Shown in pieces: positions 22,649-34,333 of a DNA stretch of 64,000 bases (position 1 is the stretch's first letter; every line of letters starts with the position of its first letter). Origin of the DNA: Sphingomonadales bacterium (GTDB lineage Bacteria; Pseudomonadota; Alphaproteobacteria; Sphingomonadales; Sphingomonadaceae); NCBI GenBank assembly GCA_017309275.1, contig JAFKLT010000045.1, positions 1 to 64,000 on the forward strand, in the 5' to 3' direction. The translations under genes and the position numbers were made by a program. Below the pieces are notes generated by a model that saw only the letters and a list, made by a program, of their open reading frames with translations, made no database searches and was not told the origin of the DNA.

Positions 22649-25312
22649 TTAGAAGCCGACGGTCAGCGTGCCGCTGATCGTGCGCGGCGCGCCGATCTGG
22701 GCGAAGGGAACCGAAGCCGGTGCGGCGGTGAACACGCCGCCGCCAAGGACGTTACCCTGGTTGAGGCTGGTCGTGTACTTGCCGACATACAGGCTGTCGA
22801 ACAGGTTGTAGACGTTCAGCTGGAAGAAGGTCTTGTCGTTCAGACCGGCCCATTCCAGGCTCATGCGCGCATCCAGGTTGACCAGCCAATAGGCGTTGGT
22901 CTTGGCCGGATAGACGATCGTCGGAGCAGCCTGCGTACCAGCGTAGATCGGCAGGTTCGTGTCATAGATGAAACGACCGCCGGTACGCTTGCCGGTGATG
23001 CCGAGTTCGACCGGGCCGAGCGTGCCGCGGACCGAGCCACCGAAGCTGTATTCGGGGGCACCGGCTTCGCGCTTGCCGGCCGTCCGAATGAGCAGCGGCT
23101 GGCCGACGGCGGTGCAGCCGATGGCCGGATTGATGGCGGTGCAGTTACCCGACTGGATATCGTCCTTGATTTCCGACTTCATCCACGAACCGAAGACATA
23201 GAGCGACATGTTCGAAATCGGCTGATAGGCGATGCTGCCATCGATGCCGTACTTGTCGACGCGGCCGAGGTTACGATAGACGTTGCGGTCGAGAACCGGG
23301 TCGTACGCCGACGCAAGGCGATCGTTGTACTTGGTGAACCAGCCCGAGACCTGCGCCTGGATCTTGCTCGTGCGGTAACGAACGCCCAGGTCGAAGTTGT
23401 CCGACGTTTCCGGGTTCGGACGCGCCGAAGCCGTGTTCGGGGCAAAGAAGAACGCGTTGTACAGCGAGTCCGTGCCCGGAACCTGCAGACCCTTCGAATA
23501 GTTCGCGAAGATCGACATCTGGTTGTTCGGCTTGAACATCAGGCCGATGTTCGGGAGGATGTCGTCATACTTCAGAACGCGCTGCTGCGGGCCCTGCAGC
23601 GGCTGCCCGATCGAGTTGGTCGGGTTGGCGGCCGCGTAGCCGGCATTCTGCGCCGCGCTGAGGCAGTCGACGTTGCCGTTTTCAGCCGTGGTGAAGCAAT
23701 AGTTGTTCAGGTCACGCTTGAAGAACGGAGCGCGGATGCCGAGCGTGGTGACCAGCTTGCCGTCGGCCCATTCGCCGCGATACTCACCCGAAACCTGGGT
23801 CAGGATCGCATAGGACAGGCGGTTACGCTTCTGGACGGCGACGCCGTTGGCGTCGACCAGCGGGTTGTTGACCGGGAACACGTCGAAGGGTTCGCCGTTC
23901 AGCTGAACCGGCATCAGTTCGCCGGTCTGGCGGTGACGGGCGCGGTCATAGGTGAAGCCGACGCGGATCGTGTGCGCATCGTTGATGTCCCAGCGCAGGT
24001 TGGCGATCACGCCATAGCGATGGGTCTGCGTCTGGCTGGGAGCCAGCAGCGTCACGCCGGCGAAGGGCGTGTTGGTTGCCGACGCGGTCGAGCTGCAAGC
24101 CTGACCGGCGGTCGCGGCGTTGCGGCAGGTGTCGAGGATGTCGCCGTCACCGTTCAGGTCGCGTCCGAAATAATAGTTGCCGCCGATGAAGCCGGTGTAG
24201 TTCACACCGTTGATCGTGCGGAAACCTTCGCGGCCGGTGACGGTGCCGCCGCCGTTCGCCTTCACATACTGATAGCTGGGATCGACCGTCAGGACGACGC
24301 CGTCAGCGAGCGTGAACTTCGACGAACCGCGGATGTTGCCCGTGTTCGACGGGTTGTAACGACGGTCGAATTCGGTGCCGCAGGTGTTCGTGACGTCCTG
24401 GACGCCGGCCTGCGGAACGTCGGTCTGACACGGATAGTTGATGTTATATTCGCGCTCGTCGCTGTCGATGGGGAAGCGGTTGCCCGAACCCGAACCGACG
24501 ACGCGGTTGGCGTCGAGGCGCAGCGGAAGCGAACCGAAGAAGTTGGTGCGGTTCTCGTTATAGTGACCCGCGACCGACACGAAGTCGCCGTTGCTGCCGA
24601 TCGGCTGCCAGATGCGGCCGTTGAACTGCTTCTTGCGGACGCGGCCGTAGTTGTTGAACGGGTTGTCGTTCGACGAAGACGAGGCCGACAGGAAAGCGCG
24701 GGTGCCGAACGGCGTGAACTCGCCGGTGTTGATCAGGCCGAACACGCGGAAGAACTTATATTCACCCGCCGAACCCGAAAGGCGCACGCCGAAATCTTCG
24801 GTCGGGGTGATGGTGCGATAGTTGACGGTCGAACCGGTCGCCGCGGCGGTCGGGCTGTCGACGTCGGTCGAGCCGAGGTTGACGTTGACCTGTTCGATCA
24901 GTTCGGGATCGAGCTGCTGGTTCGAATAGATGGCATAGTTACCCGAGTCGTTCAGCGGCACGCCGTCGAAGGTCAGGCTGATGCGATCTTCCGAAAAGCC
25001 GCGGATCGTGAGCTGACCGCCCGACGAGCCATAGGCGTCGTTGTTGGTGAAGTTGACACCGGGGACGAGGTTGATCGTGTCGAGGATCGTCTGGCCCGGG
25101 TTTTGGCGGGCGATCACTTCTTGTCCAAGGACCGATTTGGCCTTCGACGTGTCGGGCGACTGGATGCCGGCGACGTCCGAAGCGGTCGCGCCGGTGACGA
25201 CGATTTCCTCGTCGAAGTCGACCGAGCCCGTGGACTGGGCAAAAGCCGGCGTGGACAGCAGCGCAAGCGGAAGCAGCGCGGCGCCAGCGGCGAGCGTGTT
25301 ACGTAGAGTCAT
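22649..25312 (-). CDS. TonB-dependent outer-membrane receptor
   Basis: 887 residues from ATG 25312. Signal peptide LRNTLAAGAALLPLALLSTPAFAQ, then a TonB-box-like EEIVVTGA. The plug domain follows (GQTILDTINLVPGVNF, QLTIRGFSEDRISLTFDGVPLND), then a 22-strand beta-barrel ending in Phe (TISGTLTVGF), the usual outer-membrane end signal. It would import a ligand using TonB energy. The ligand cannot be read; no uptake genes adjoin. Pho-box-like repeats upstream hint at phosphate control, but weakly. Monocistronic, with its own terminator. Confidence 0.93.
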   Translation of the reverse strand: MTLRNTLAAGAALLPLALLSTPAFAQSTGSVDFDEEIVVTGATASDVAGIQSPDTSKAKSVLGQEVIARQNPGQTILDTINLVPGVNFTNNDAYGSSGGQLTIRGFSEDRISLTFDGVPLNDSGNYAIYSNQQLDPELIEQVNVNLGSTDVDSPTAAATGSTVNYRTITPTEDFGVRLSGSAGEYKFFRVFGLINTGEFTPFGTRAFLSASSSSNDNPFNNYGRVRKKQFNGRIWQPIGSNGDFVSVAGHYNENRTNFFGSLPLRLDANRVVGSGSGNRFPIDSDEREYNINYPCQTDVPQAGVQDVTNTCGTEFDRRYNPSNTGNIRGSSKFTLADGVVLTVDPSYQYVKANGGGTVTGREGFRTINGVNYTGFIGGNYYFGRDLNGDGDILDTCRNAATAGQACSSTASATNTPFAGVTLLAPSQTQTHRYGVIANLRWDINDAHTIRVGFTYDRARHRQTGELMPVQLNGEPFDVFPVNNPLVDANGVAVQKRNRLSYAILTQVSGEYRGEWADGKLVTTLGIRAPFFKRDLNNYCFTTAENGNVDCLSAAQNAGYAAANPTNSIGQPLQGPQQRVLKYDDILPNIGLMFKPNNQMSIFANYSKGLQVPGTDSLYNAFFFAPNTASARPNPETSDNFDLGVRYRTSKIQAQVSGWFTKYNDRLASAYDPVLDRNVYRNLGRVDKYGIDGSIAYQPISNMSLYVFGSWMKSEIKDDIQSGNCTAINPAIGCTAVGQPLLIRTAGKREAGAPEYSFGGSVRGTLGPVELGITGKRTGGRFIYDTNLPIYAGTQAAPTIVYPAKTNAYWLVNLDARMSLEWAGLNDKTFFQLNVYNLFDSLYVGKYTTSLNQGNVLGGGVFTAAPASVPFAQIGAPRTISGTLTVGF

Positions 25313-25406
25313 GATAAGGTTGTCCCCTTGGTAGTGGCAATCGGCAGGCGCGCGGCAGAGGGGCGCGCCTGACCTGCGAGCGCCCCTGAAGCCCGCATGT
25401 GGCACG

Positions 25407-25428
25407 ATTGTGACAGCAATTGTGACAG
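25407..25428 (-). promoter_or_regulatory. Direct repeats upstream of the TonB receptor
   Basis: On the minus strand CTGTCACAAT occurs twice, 12 bp apart, about 95-115 bases upstream of the receptor ATG. CTGTCAC resembles the Pho-box half-site, but the canonical period is 11 bp. Presumably an activator or repressor site. Confidence 0.35.
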
Positions 25429-25596
25429 TGCAAGCCGCGAAGGCGCCGGGGATCAGCGAAAGGTCAAAAAAGCGCGAATTTGCGTCGAGGCCCCCGGATT
25501 ATCCACAGGGGCCGATGCGTTTTTTCAGGCAACTGTTGCTGCAATGCAACATAGTGCGGTGGGCGCTAGCCGGCGGGAGAGGGTGGACGCCGCGAC

Positions 25597-26865
<1,269 letters not shown>

Positions 26866-26919
26866 ATTCAATCCTCTGGCAGGCCCGAAGGGGAGCTGCC
26901 GTCAATATCCTAGCCCGCG

Positions 26920-26951
26920 GTCACCCAATTACAATATGGCAATTGGGTGAC
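26920..26951. promoter_or_regulatory. 11-bp inverted repeat in the clpX promoter region
   Basis: GTCACCCAATT (26920-26930) and AATTGGGTGAC (26941-26951) form a perfect dyad with a 10-bp spacer. On the minus strand a possible promoter, TTGTCC-N17-CATATT, overlaps it. No T-run, so an operator is more likely than a terminator. It lies 55-86 bases upstream of the clpX start. Confidence 0.5.
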
Positions 26952-27044
26952 ATTGGGACAATCTCGGTGAATAGCGCGTCGCGGCAAAGGGGGCGTCAAG
27001 AAACGCGGTTACCAGTCCTTTGCCGTCGGTCGCGGCGCCATTCG

Positions 27045-27695
27045 TCAGGGCGTCGGGCCCTCGCTCTGCGTTGCCGCACCGGTTTCGCCATCGGCAGGCG
27101 GGCGCGAGCCGAAGACATGGTCGACAAGGCCGAATTCCTTGGCTTCCTCGGCTTCGAGGAAGGTGTCGCGGTCCATCGCCTTTTCGATCTCTTTCAACGA
27201 CTTGCCGGTATATTTCACATACAGGTCGTTCATCCGCTTGCGGATGCGCAGGATCTCGCGCGCCTGGATTTCGATGTCCGAAGCCATGCCGCGGGCGCCG
27301 CCCGACGGCTGGTGGATCATCACGCGGGCGTTGGGAAGCGCGACGCGCATGCCGGGCTCGCCGGCGGCAAGCAGGAAGCTGCCCATCGACGCGGCCTGGC
27401 CGATGCAGAAGGTGCCGACGCGCGGGCGAATATATTGCATGGTGTCGTGAATCGCCATGCCCGCCGTCACGACGCCGCCCGGCGAGTTGATGTACATGAA
27501 GATGTCCTTCTTCGGATTCTCCGATTCCAGGAACAGCAACTGCGCGGTGATCAGCGAGGCCATATTGTCCTCGACCTCGCCGGTGACGAAGATGATCCGC
27601 TCGCGCAGCAGGCGCGAGAAGATGTCGAAGCTGCGTTCGCCGCGGCTGGTCTGTTCGACGACGACAGGAACAAGGGCGGCGAGCGGGTCGATCAT
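27045..27695 (-). CDS. clpP: ClpP, proteolytic subunit of Clp protease
   Basis: 216 residues. The catalytic triad is Ser103 (GQAASMGS), His128 (MIHQPSGG) and Asp177 (MDRDTF), with the same spacing as E. coli. The head and handle regions are complete. The C-terminus has about 15 extra Gly/Ala/Pro residues. The tetradecamer partners ClpX (next gene) and ClpA. The ATG at 27695 has an AAGGA-like SD. Confidence 0.97.
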   Translation of the reverse strand: MIDPLAALVPVVVEQTSRGERSFDIFSRLLRERIIFVTGEVEDNMASLITAQLLFLESENPKKDIFMYINSPGGVVTAGMAIHDTMQYIRPRVGTFCIGQAASMGSFLLAAGEPGMRVALPNARVMIHQPSGGARGMASDIEIQAREILRIRKRMNDLYVKYTGKSLKEIEKAMDRDTFLEAEEAKEFGLVDHVFGSRPPADGETGAATQSEGPTP

Positions 27696-27796
27696 CTGAA
27701 TTTCGTCCTTATGATTCCGGGATGCCTCGCCGCGAACCGGCGGGCTGCCCCTCTGCCATCCTACATCGTCGCCAAGCCGGACGGTTTCAAGGGGGC

Positions 27797-27823
27797 AAAA
27801 AAAGGGGCGGGATGTCCCGCCCC
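27797..27823 (-). terminator. Intrinsic terminator of fdxA
   Basis: GGGGCGGGA (27804-27812) and TCCCGCCCC (27815-27823) form a perfect 9-bp stem. On the minus strand the 3' arm runs into seven T residues. It lies 23 bases after the fdxA stop and insulates clpP. Confidence 0.88.
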
Positions 27824-27846
27824 GGTAAACTTGTCTCGGTTGGCGA

Positions 27847-28185
27847 TCAGTCGCCTTCGCCAGGTTCGGGCGAGAAGAGGTTTTCGAACTTGCCCTCGAC
27901 GCCCTTGAATTCGTCGGCGTCGGCGGGGCTGTCCTTCTTGACCGTGATGTTCGGCCATTCGGCGCTGAACTTGCTGTTCACTTCCAGCCACTTTTCCAGG
28001 CCGCTCTCGGTGTCGGGTAGAATCGCCTCGGCGGGACATTCGGGCTCGCACACGCCGCAGTCGATGCACTCGTTCGGGTTGATGACGAGCATATTCTCGC
28101 CCTCATAGAAACAGTCGACGGGGCACACCTCAACGCAGTCCATATATTTGCACCGGATGCAGGCGTCGGTGACGACATAGGTCAT
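27847..28185 (-). CDS. fdxA: FdxA, 7Fe ferredoxin (3Fe-4S/4Fe-4S)
   Basis: 112 residues from ATG 28185; the frame is open further upstream without an SD. Two cluster motifs are present: Cys9-x2-Cys12-x4-Cys17-x3-Cys21-P with Cys25, and Cys40-x2-Cys43-x2-Cys46-x3-Cys50-P, the arrangement of Azotobacter-type FdI/FdxA. The C-terminal 50 residues ([23 protein letters not shown]) are the usual FdxA extension. A low-potential electron carrier. A Fur-box-like site lies about 105 bases upstream. Confidence 0.94.
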   Translation of the reverse strand: MTYVVTDACIRCKYMDCVEVCPVDCFYEGENMLVINPNECIDCGVCEPECPAEAILPDTESGLEKWLEVNSKFSAEWPNITVKKDSPADADEFKGVEGKFENLFSPEPGEGD

Positions 28186-28289
28186 GGGTTCTGGCTCCCT
28201 TGGTCGCGGCGGCACCCTTGCCGTCCGGACGGTGATTTGCCCCGCCTCTATGCCGCGCGCACGCGGCGCGTCAACGCAAAGCGACTGTT

Positions 28290-28308
28290 GCGAATCACTT
28301 TCATTTTC
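28290..28308 (-). promoter_or_regulatory. Possible Fur box upstream of fdxA
   Basis: The 19-mer on the minus strand (GAAAATGAAAGTGATTCGC) matches the classical Fur consensus at 13 of 19 positions by my count. It lies 105-123 bases before the fdxA start. Iron control of an Fe-S protein would make sense, but the match is only moderate. Confidence 0.3.
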
Positions 28309-28360
28309 TAGGCGGACCAACGGGATTCGGGGCGACAGCTTTTCCTCGCCGGTCGATAGT

Positions 28361-28660
28361 TCAACTGGGGGCGGCGGGCTTTTCGGTGTCGAGCCGGACG
28401 TAGCAGGCCTGGGCTTCCGGGGCAGGGCCGCGACGCAGCGGCAGGGTCAGGAGGCGGATCACCTCGATCCGCTCGCCGACCGGCAGCACCAGCGTCGCTC
28501 CGGCATGGACCGCGGCCGAGGCGCGGGTGATGCGGCGCCCGTCGAGCCGGATATGACCTGCCGCGACCATTGCCTGCGCCAGCCCGCGTGAGCGCGCGAA
28601 GCGCAGGTACCAAAGCAGCTTGTCGAGCCGGATGCTTCCCGCCGCGCCCGGACTCGTCAT
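28361..28660 (-). CDS. S4-domain RNA-binding protein
   Basis: 99 residues. The S4 fold is clear: [35 protein letters not shown], then a strand with [14 protein letters not shown]. HslR (Hsp15)-like proteins of this type bind stalled 50S subunits carrying nascent chains. Its ATG overlaps the stop of the SUV3-like helicase gene (ATGA), so the RNA-binding protein and the RNA helicase are co-translated. Confidence 0.85.
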   Translation of the reverse strand: MTSPGAAGSIRLDKLLWYLRFARSRGLAQAMVAAGHIRLDGRRITRASAAVHAGATLVLPVGERIEVIRLLTLPLRRGPAPEAQACYVRLDTEKPAAPS

Positions 28661-31440
28661 CAGTCTTTCCGGGCGTCCGCGAGCAGGGCCGCCAGTCCGG
28701 CGAAGGGGCTGTTCGGCGACGGGCCCCTCCGCACGGCGCGATCGGCGCGGTCGGTGCGGGGCGAGCGAGCGCTGGCCTCGGCGGGCTTGGTCGGCGTGCC
28801 TGGCTTGCCGCGCCGCATCTTGGCCTGCTTGGCCTGCTTGGCCGGCAGTTGCGGCCGGTCGCCGTGGGTGGCGGGCTGCGCTGCGGCCGGCGCCTTCTTG
28901 CCGCGTTTGCGCCGCTGGCGCTGATCGGCGCTTTTCAAGCCCGACCAGCGCCAGCGCTGGAGCGCGGGCTCGCCGACGGCGCGAAAGCCGAAACTGCCGA
29001 GCAGCGCGCGGCGCGTTTCCTCGTCGAGGCCGAGCGATGTTGCGAGCGCCGGGTCGATGACGAAGCCCGGCGCGTGCGGCGCATGGTCGTCGCCATGATC
29101 GTCGTGATGATGTTCGTCGCGGCCGGCGAGCGGGGAAGTCGGCGGCGCGGCCGCCTGCATCCGCGCGGCATGCGCCTGGCGCGCCAGCTTTTCGGCCATG
29201 TCGATGCGCAGCCAGCCGTTCGCGCAGCGGCGGAAGCCCGCGATGACCAGTCCGGCGTGGCTGCCGGTCTTCTGCGTCACCGCGCCTTGCGGCGGCAGCG
29301 CCGGAATCGTCGCGCTCTGTTGCGCGGCCATCAGCGCGGCGCGCCAGCGCACCGCCTCGGGCTTCAGGAGAGTCGGGTGGAAAATGTCGAGCGAGCCGAT
29401 GGTCAGGCCGAGCTTGCGAAGCTGCGGTCGCTCGTCGGCGGTGATCGCGGTGAGCTGGGCTTCGACCGCGGCGCGGCTCGCGGTGCCACCGCCGTCGACG
29501 AGCGCCGCGAGCAGCGCGCGGACGCGCGGCGGGGTGAACAGGTCGCCCGCGGCCTCGCCCATCGCCGCAAGCGGGGCGGCGTGGCGCGCGAGTTGCTGCG
29601 CGACGAACGCCTGCAGCCGCTCCGAAATCGCCTGCACCTGCTGCGGTTCGAGCCGCCGGAGCGACGCGTCGATCTGAATCGCCGGCTGGACCAGCGTCGG
29701 CCCGCGCGTCAGCGTCGCGACAACATGCCCGTGCCAGGCGAGGCGCGGTGCCGTGCCGGGCTCGCTGACCAGCGCCAGGCCGTTGTCCTCGCCCGCCGCG
29801 AGCGCGGCGGCGCGGCGGGCCAGCTCGCTGCGCAGATGTTTTTCGGCCGCGGCCAGCAGCATGCGGTGGTCGCTCGCGCGTGCCTTTGCGTCGACCTTGA
29901 ATTGAAAGCCCTTCAGCGTGCCAATCGCCTCGCCGTCGACCGCGACGGTGCCGTCGGGGCCGACCGCGACGGGCAGGGCGGCGTGGCGCTGCCCCGCATC
30001 GCGGAGCAGCAGCGCGAGGCGGCGGTCGACGAAGCGCTGCGCCAGCGCCGCGTGGAGCGCGTCGGAAAGCCGCGATTCGAGCACCTGCGTCTGTTCGGTC
30101 CAGCCTGCGCCGCCGGCGATCCAGTCACCGCGCTGCGCGATGAAGCAAAGGGTGCGCACCGCGGCGATCCGGCTGGCGAGCTGTTCGATGTCGCCCTCGG
30201 TATCGTCGAGCCGCGCCAGCCGCCGCGCGAACCAGTCGGGGTCGATCATCCCGTCGCCGCTGGTCCGCCATTGCCACAGCTTGAAGACGGTGCGGCTGTG
30301 ATGCTCGGCGCCGAGCTGTTCGAAATCGGGCAGGCCGCACACGTCCCACAGGCGCTCGACCGCCTCGGGCTCGCCGCCGCGCATCCGCACCTCCATGTCG
30401 CCCGCCAGATGCTTGAGCACGGCCAGGTCGACCGCTTCGGGCGCGGCGCGCAGGCTGGGCTGCGTCGGCGGCTGCGCCAGGTCGGCGAGCAGGCGGTCTA
30501 GACTGTCGTAGCGCGGCGTCGGGTTGCGCCAGAAGAGGGTGGAGAGCGGCGGGAAATGATGGCCCTCGATCGCCAGTATCTCCTCGGGCGTCATCCCGCC
30601 CTGCGGCATCGCGATGGTGCCGAAGCTGCCGTCCTGCTGGTGCCGGCCCGCGCGCCCCGCGATCTGCGCCATTTCCGATATGGTCAGGCGGCGCAGGCGG
30701 CGGCCGTCGAATTTCTGAAGACTCGCAAAGGCGACATGCTGGACGTCGAGGTTGAGCCCCATGCCGATCGCGTCGGTCGCGACGAGATAATCGACTTCGC
30801 CGGCCTCGAACATCGCGACCTGCGCGTTGCGCGTCTTGGGGCTGAGCGCGCCCATGACGACCGCGGCGCCGCCCGCGAAGCGGCGCAGCATCTCTGCGAT
30901 CGCATAGACTTCCTCGGCCGAGAAGGCGACGATCGCCGATCGTTTCGGCAGCCGCGACAGCTTCGACGTCCCGGCATAGCTCAGCGTCGAGAAGCGCGGG
31001 CGGGTGATGATGTCGGCTTCGGGGACCAGCCCCTTGACCAGGCCGCGGATCGTGGCGGAGCCGAGGATCATCGTCTCCTCGCGGCCCCGCGCGCGCAGCA
31101 GCCGGTCGGTGAAGACATGGCCGCGTTCGGGGTCGGCGCCGAGCTGTGCCTCGTCGATCCCGACGAAGGCGACGTCGCGATCGACCGGCAGCGCCTCCAT
31201 CGTGCCCAGCAGATAGCGGGCCTCGGGCGGCATGATCCGTTCCTCGCCCGTGATCAGCGCGACCTGCGCCGGTCCCTTGATCGCGACGACACGATCATAG
31301 ACCTCGCGCGCCAGCAGGCGCAGCGGAAAGCCGATCATCCCGCTGGTATGGGCGGTCAGACGCTCGACCGCCAAATGGGTTTTGCCGGTGTTGGTGGGGC
31401 CAAGGACAGCCTTGACCGGGGTGGAAGAGGATGACGTCAT
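28660..31440 (-). CDS. SUV3-like DExH RNA helicase with low-complexity tail
   Basis: 926 residues from ATG 31440; the frame is open to 31539 with no SD. It has Walker A GPTNTGKTH, motif II DEAQ, GSATIRGL (motif III) and motif VI QIAGRAGRH, matching the mitochondrial SUV3/MgpS group. A long alpha-helical SUV3-C region follows. The last 200 residues are His/Ala/Pro and then Lys/Arg-rich (QRQRRKRGKKAP, KQAKQAKMRR), likely an RNA-binding tail. SUV3 helicases act with exoribonucleases in RNA turnover. Co-translated with an S4 protein. Confidence 0.88.
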   Translation of the reverse strand: MTSSSSTPVKAVLGPTNTGKTHLAVERLTAHTSGMIGFPLRLLAREVYDRVVAIKGPAQVALITGEERIMPPEARYLLGTMEALPVDRDVAFVGIDEAQLGADPERGHVFTDRLLRARGREETMILGSATIRGLVKGLVPEADIITRPRFSTLSYAGTSKLSRLPKRSAIVAFSAEEVYAIAEMLRRFAGGAAVVMGALSPKTRNAQVAMFEAGEVDYLVATDAIGMGLNLDVQHVAFASLQKFDGRRLRRLTISEMAQIAGRAGRHQQDGSFGTIAMPQGGMTPEEILAIEGHHFPPLSTLFWRNPTPRYDSLDRLLADLAQPPTQPSLRAAPEAVDLAVLKHLAGDMEVRMRGGEPEAVERLWDVCGLPDFEQLGAEHHSRTVFKLWQWRTSGDGMIDPDWFARRLARLDDTEGDIEQLASRIAAVRTLCFIAQRGDWIAGGAGWTEQTQVLESRLSDALHAALAQRFVDRRLALLLRDAGQRHAALPVAVGPDGTVAVDGEAIGTLKGFQFKVDAKARASDHRMLLAAAEKHLRSELARRAAALAAGEDNGLALVSEPGTAPRLAWHGHVVATLTRGPTLVQPAIQIDASLRRLEPQQVQAISERLQAFVAQQLARHAAPLAAMGEAAGDLFTPPRVRALLAALVDGGGTASRAAVEAQLTAITADERPQLRKLGLTIGSLDIFHPTLLKPEAVRWRAALMAAQQSATIPALPPQGAVTQKTGSHAGLVIAGFRRCANGWLRIDMAEKLARQAHAARMQAAAPPTSPLAGRDEHHHDDHGDDHAPHAPGFVIDPALATSLGLDEETRRALLGSFGFRAVGEPALQRWRWSGLKSADQRQRRKRGKKAPAAAQPATHGDRPQLPAKQAKQAKMRRGKPGTPTKPAEASARSPRTDRADRAVRRGPSPNSPFAGLAALLADARKD

Positions 31441-31715
31441 TGTCGTTCGACTCACGCTGGCATGGTCGCGGGCGGCGCGCAACCGCCGATCGTCGAACCA
31501 AGGCGAATATCCCCCATTTTCTGCCGTCCGGCACATCATGGCGTGGCCCCGCCACGGCCCGCCGCAACGAGAGCCGCCCGACAGGCCATTAAATTGACTT
31601 TAACGACCTTTCTTTACAGACCGACGCTCGGAAAATCATTCGACGGCAGGGCTTGAAGGGGCTCCGTCGAGCGGGGGTTGCGTTTTTGTTTCAGCGTCAC
31701 GAGCCCATTGGGGGT

Positions 31716-34320
<2,605 letters not shown>

Positions 34321-34333
34321 CTTTGGGGGGTAA

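Noticed and set aside
22271-25306. A 1,011-codon open frame on the plus strand opposite the TonB receptor gene
   Set aside because: It is an antisense shadow made by the GC-rich codon bias of the receptor. The receptor frame has a signal peptide, plug and barrel end; this one has only Arg/Asp/Val-rich low-complexity sequence.
26920-26951. The clpP-clpX dyad as a terminator
   Set aside because: No T-run on either strand and a 10-base spacer with AT-rich arms; an operator fits better.
31594-31620. TTGACT followed by TTTACA upstream of the M23 peptidase as a promoter
   Set aside because: The spacing is only 13 bases; no better -10 at 16-18 bases.
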